The position numbers and the translations under genes were made by a program. Source: Emticicia sp031378345 (lineage in GTDB: Bacteria; Bacteroidota; Bacteroidia; Cytophagales; Spirosomataceae). From it: a DNA stretch of 64,000 nucleotides. Under the pieces are notes generated by a model. The model was not told where the DNA came from, ran no database searches, and saw only the letters and a list, made by a program, of their open reading frames with translations. Where the stretch lies: positions 62,001 to 126,000 of the forward strand of contig JANNDY010000036.1 of the NCBI GenBank assembly GCA_031378345.1, read 5' to 3'. Within the stretch, counting starts at the first letter, position 1. Each line of letters opens with the position of its first letter. Shown piece by piece: positions 63,701 through 64,000 of this stretch.

Positions 63701-64000
63701 GTTAGCCGATGCCGAAGAAAGTATTATTAATACTTTTGAGTCTGTTTATCTTGAAAATTTAGGTGATAAAACTTTCAAACTTTCGGCTTTACCAAGTTTG
63801 GCACAAGTTTCAAAAATCATGACAATGTTTGCGGAAGATGTTGATAATGATGGAAATATGGACGTAGTTTTGGGTGGAAATTTCCGTGGAGCAAGTATGT
63901 ACCAAGCTCAATATGATGCTTCGTATGGCTTGATTTTGAAAGGAAATGGCAAAGAAAACGGTTCGTCGCCACGATTTACTGCATCAGTGCCTACCGATAA
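60780..64000 (+). CDS. VCBS/FG-GAP repeat lipoprotein (CRTAC1 type), second copy, 3' end missing
   Basis: The frame from ATG 60780-60782 stays open for 1073 codons to the window end with no stop, so the gene continues beyond. Signal MKKIVKYLSIILILCA ends at Cys17 (lipobox LCAC). It is a tandem paralogue of the previous gene, 7 bp downstream: the same layout YFYNGGGVSAGDINNDGLTD, FFDFDKDGDLDMYLLNHA, YVSNDFHEDDYYYINQKNGT, an ASPIC/UnbV-like middle (FGIGAKVILKTSEGEQLQQM), then a second VCBS block (AVGDVNNDGLEDFYVGGAKY, FDFDKDGDIDLFVGGR). Probably co-transcribed with the first copy and surface-located. Confidence 0.88.
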   Translation, partial: MKKIVKYLSIILILCACKSNKNTDDVKLFQKLSPIDTKVDFSNTIKETKDFNILDYLYFYNGGGVSAGDINNDGLTDLFFVSNQGKNKLYLNKGAKDGKPQFEDISIKSGIEGLSDWKTGVTMADVNGDGLLDIYVCAVGNYKGLEGSNELYINNGDLTFTEKANEYGLDFTGFSTQAAFFDFDKDGDLDMYLLNHAVHNSRSYDRVNTRMLKDNEAGDYLYENKNGKFVDISKEAGIYQAAMGYGLGISVADLNNDGWDDIYVSNDFHEDDYYYINQKNGTYKEEVKEHFNHLSRFSMGSDIADINNDGFQDVMTLDMYPEDEKVEKSSVGEDPLDIYLYKLQFGYFNQYSRNCLQLSMGGKRFSDIAPMAGVMATDWSWSTLLADYDGDGIKDIFVSNGILRRPNDLDYLKFIAADSLHFNLPTSAKLDQEAIDKMPSGKWHNYLYKGTKELRFQDKSMGWGFEENGISNGSVYADLDNDGDLDLVTNNLNEPSAIYLNNSRQLLKNNYVKIKLKGNHKNTFGIGAKVILKTSEGEQLQQMMPTRGFMSSVEPNLLFGIGKLTKVDTMMVIWENEMMEIVLNPKINSTLTLDENNAKIKVADHQFFVPAKPIFEEITTNIPFVHKENTYFDFNRELLIPFKVSIEGPKMAVGDVNNDGLEDFYVGGAKYQAGELYLQKGEGFIKTSQPIFQEDSLMEDVDALFFDADGDKDQDLYVVSGGNEFYENMVQQFDRLYLNDGKGNFSKSLNSLPEMFDNKSCVKPCDFDKDGDIDLFVGGRVVGYNYGQSPRSYLLVNNGKGIFTDLTTKIAPELRLAGMTTDAIWADLDKDGDQDLTVVGDWMPIKMFENSKGKFMQIDNKLSEFTGFWRGITAADFDKDGDIDLMVGNLGTNTKFRKEEDGKLKMLIKDIDNNGAKDHILAYSKDSRSGDSRWFPVNGKDEMGKQIPGIINRKYTTYKDFAGKTIDELFTKKELADAEESIINTFESVYLENLGDKTFKLSALPSLAQVSKIMTMFAEDVDNDGNMDVVLGGNFRGASMYQAQYDASYGLILKGNGKENGSSPRFTASVPTD

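Overview
The window looks like chromosomal DNA from a low-GC member of the Bacteroidota, most likely a Cytophagales/Spirosomataceae-type bacterium (Emticicia-like is my guess, not proven). The reasons are three SusC/SusD outer-membrane pairs, many lipoproteins with short lipoboxes, several VCBS/FG-GAP and BNR secreted proteins, weak or absent Shine-Dalgarno sequences, TAnnTTTG-type promoter candidates, and paired housekeeping genes (acpP-fabF-rnc, atpA-atpG) in a layout common in that phylum. No rRNA, tRNA, CRISPR array, prophage or intact insertion sequence was seen.

Layout. 1-5.5 kb: housekeeping (DUF3467 protein, kdsA, acpP-fabF-rnc, an exported propeller-like protein, a small membrane protein). 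5.6-19.1 kb: a sugar-acid locus. On the minus strand it reads SusC, SusD, 6-phosphogluconate dehydrogenase, gluconokinase-type FGGY kinase, exported RraA-like protein, Tat-exported enolase-superfamily protein and an alpha/beta hydrolase. An AraC regulator and a second FGGY kinase with a changed nucleotide-binding motif diverge from it. 19.1-23.5 kb: GrpB-family protein, atpA-atpG, and a ComB-type phosphatase. 23.5-24.4 kb: mobile-element debris (a truncated transposase start and a 160-bp MITE-like element). 24.4-30.7 kb: DeoR regulator, a second SusC/SusD pair, and a decayed oligogalacturonate lyase gene. 31-41 kb: a minus-strand run of exported peptidases and hydrolases plus a decayed DUF3500 gene. 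41-52.4 kb: GH95 glycosidase, M3 oligopeptidase, a carboxypeptidase-like-domain protein, M17 aminopeptidase, an esterase, and an FAD/Fe-S oxidoreductase. 52.8-64 kb: a third SusC/SusD pair followed by two tandem large VCBS/CRTAC1-like lipoproteins, the second running off the window end.

How genes work together. The 5.6-19 kb block is consistent with import of a sugar acid or its oligomer through SusCD, periplasmic processing, phosphorylation to 6-phosphogluconate and oxidative decarboxylation to ribulose 5-phosphate. The 24-31 kb block looks like a pectin/oligogalacturonate locus that lost its lyase.

The most unusual signals are non-genic. First, GC-rich palindromic elements sit in frame inside two conserved enzymes (M17 aminopeptidase and FAD/Fe-S oxidoreductase), and related palindromes sit in two of the three susC-susD junctions. 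Second, at least seven short intergenic spacers carry hairpins built from locus-specific 9-20 nt words repeated both directly and inverted. They share an architecture but not a sequence, and two of them start on the stop codon of the preceding gene.
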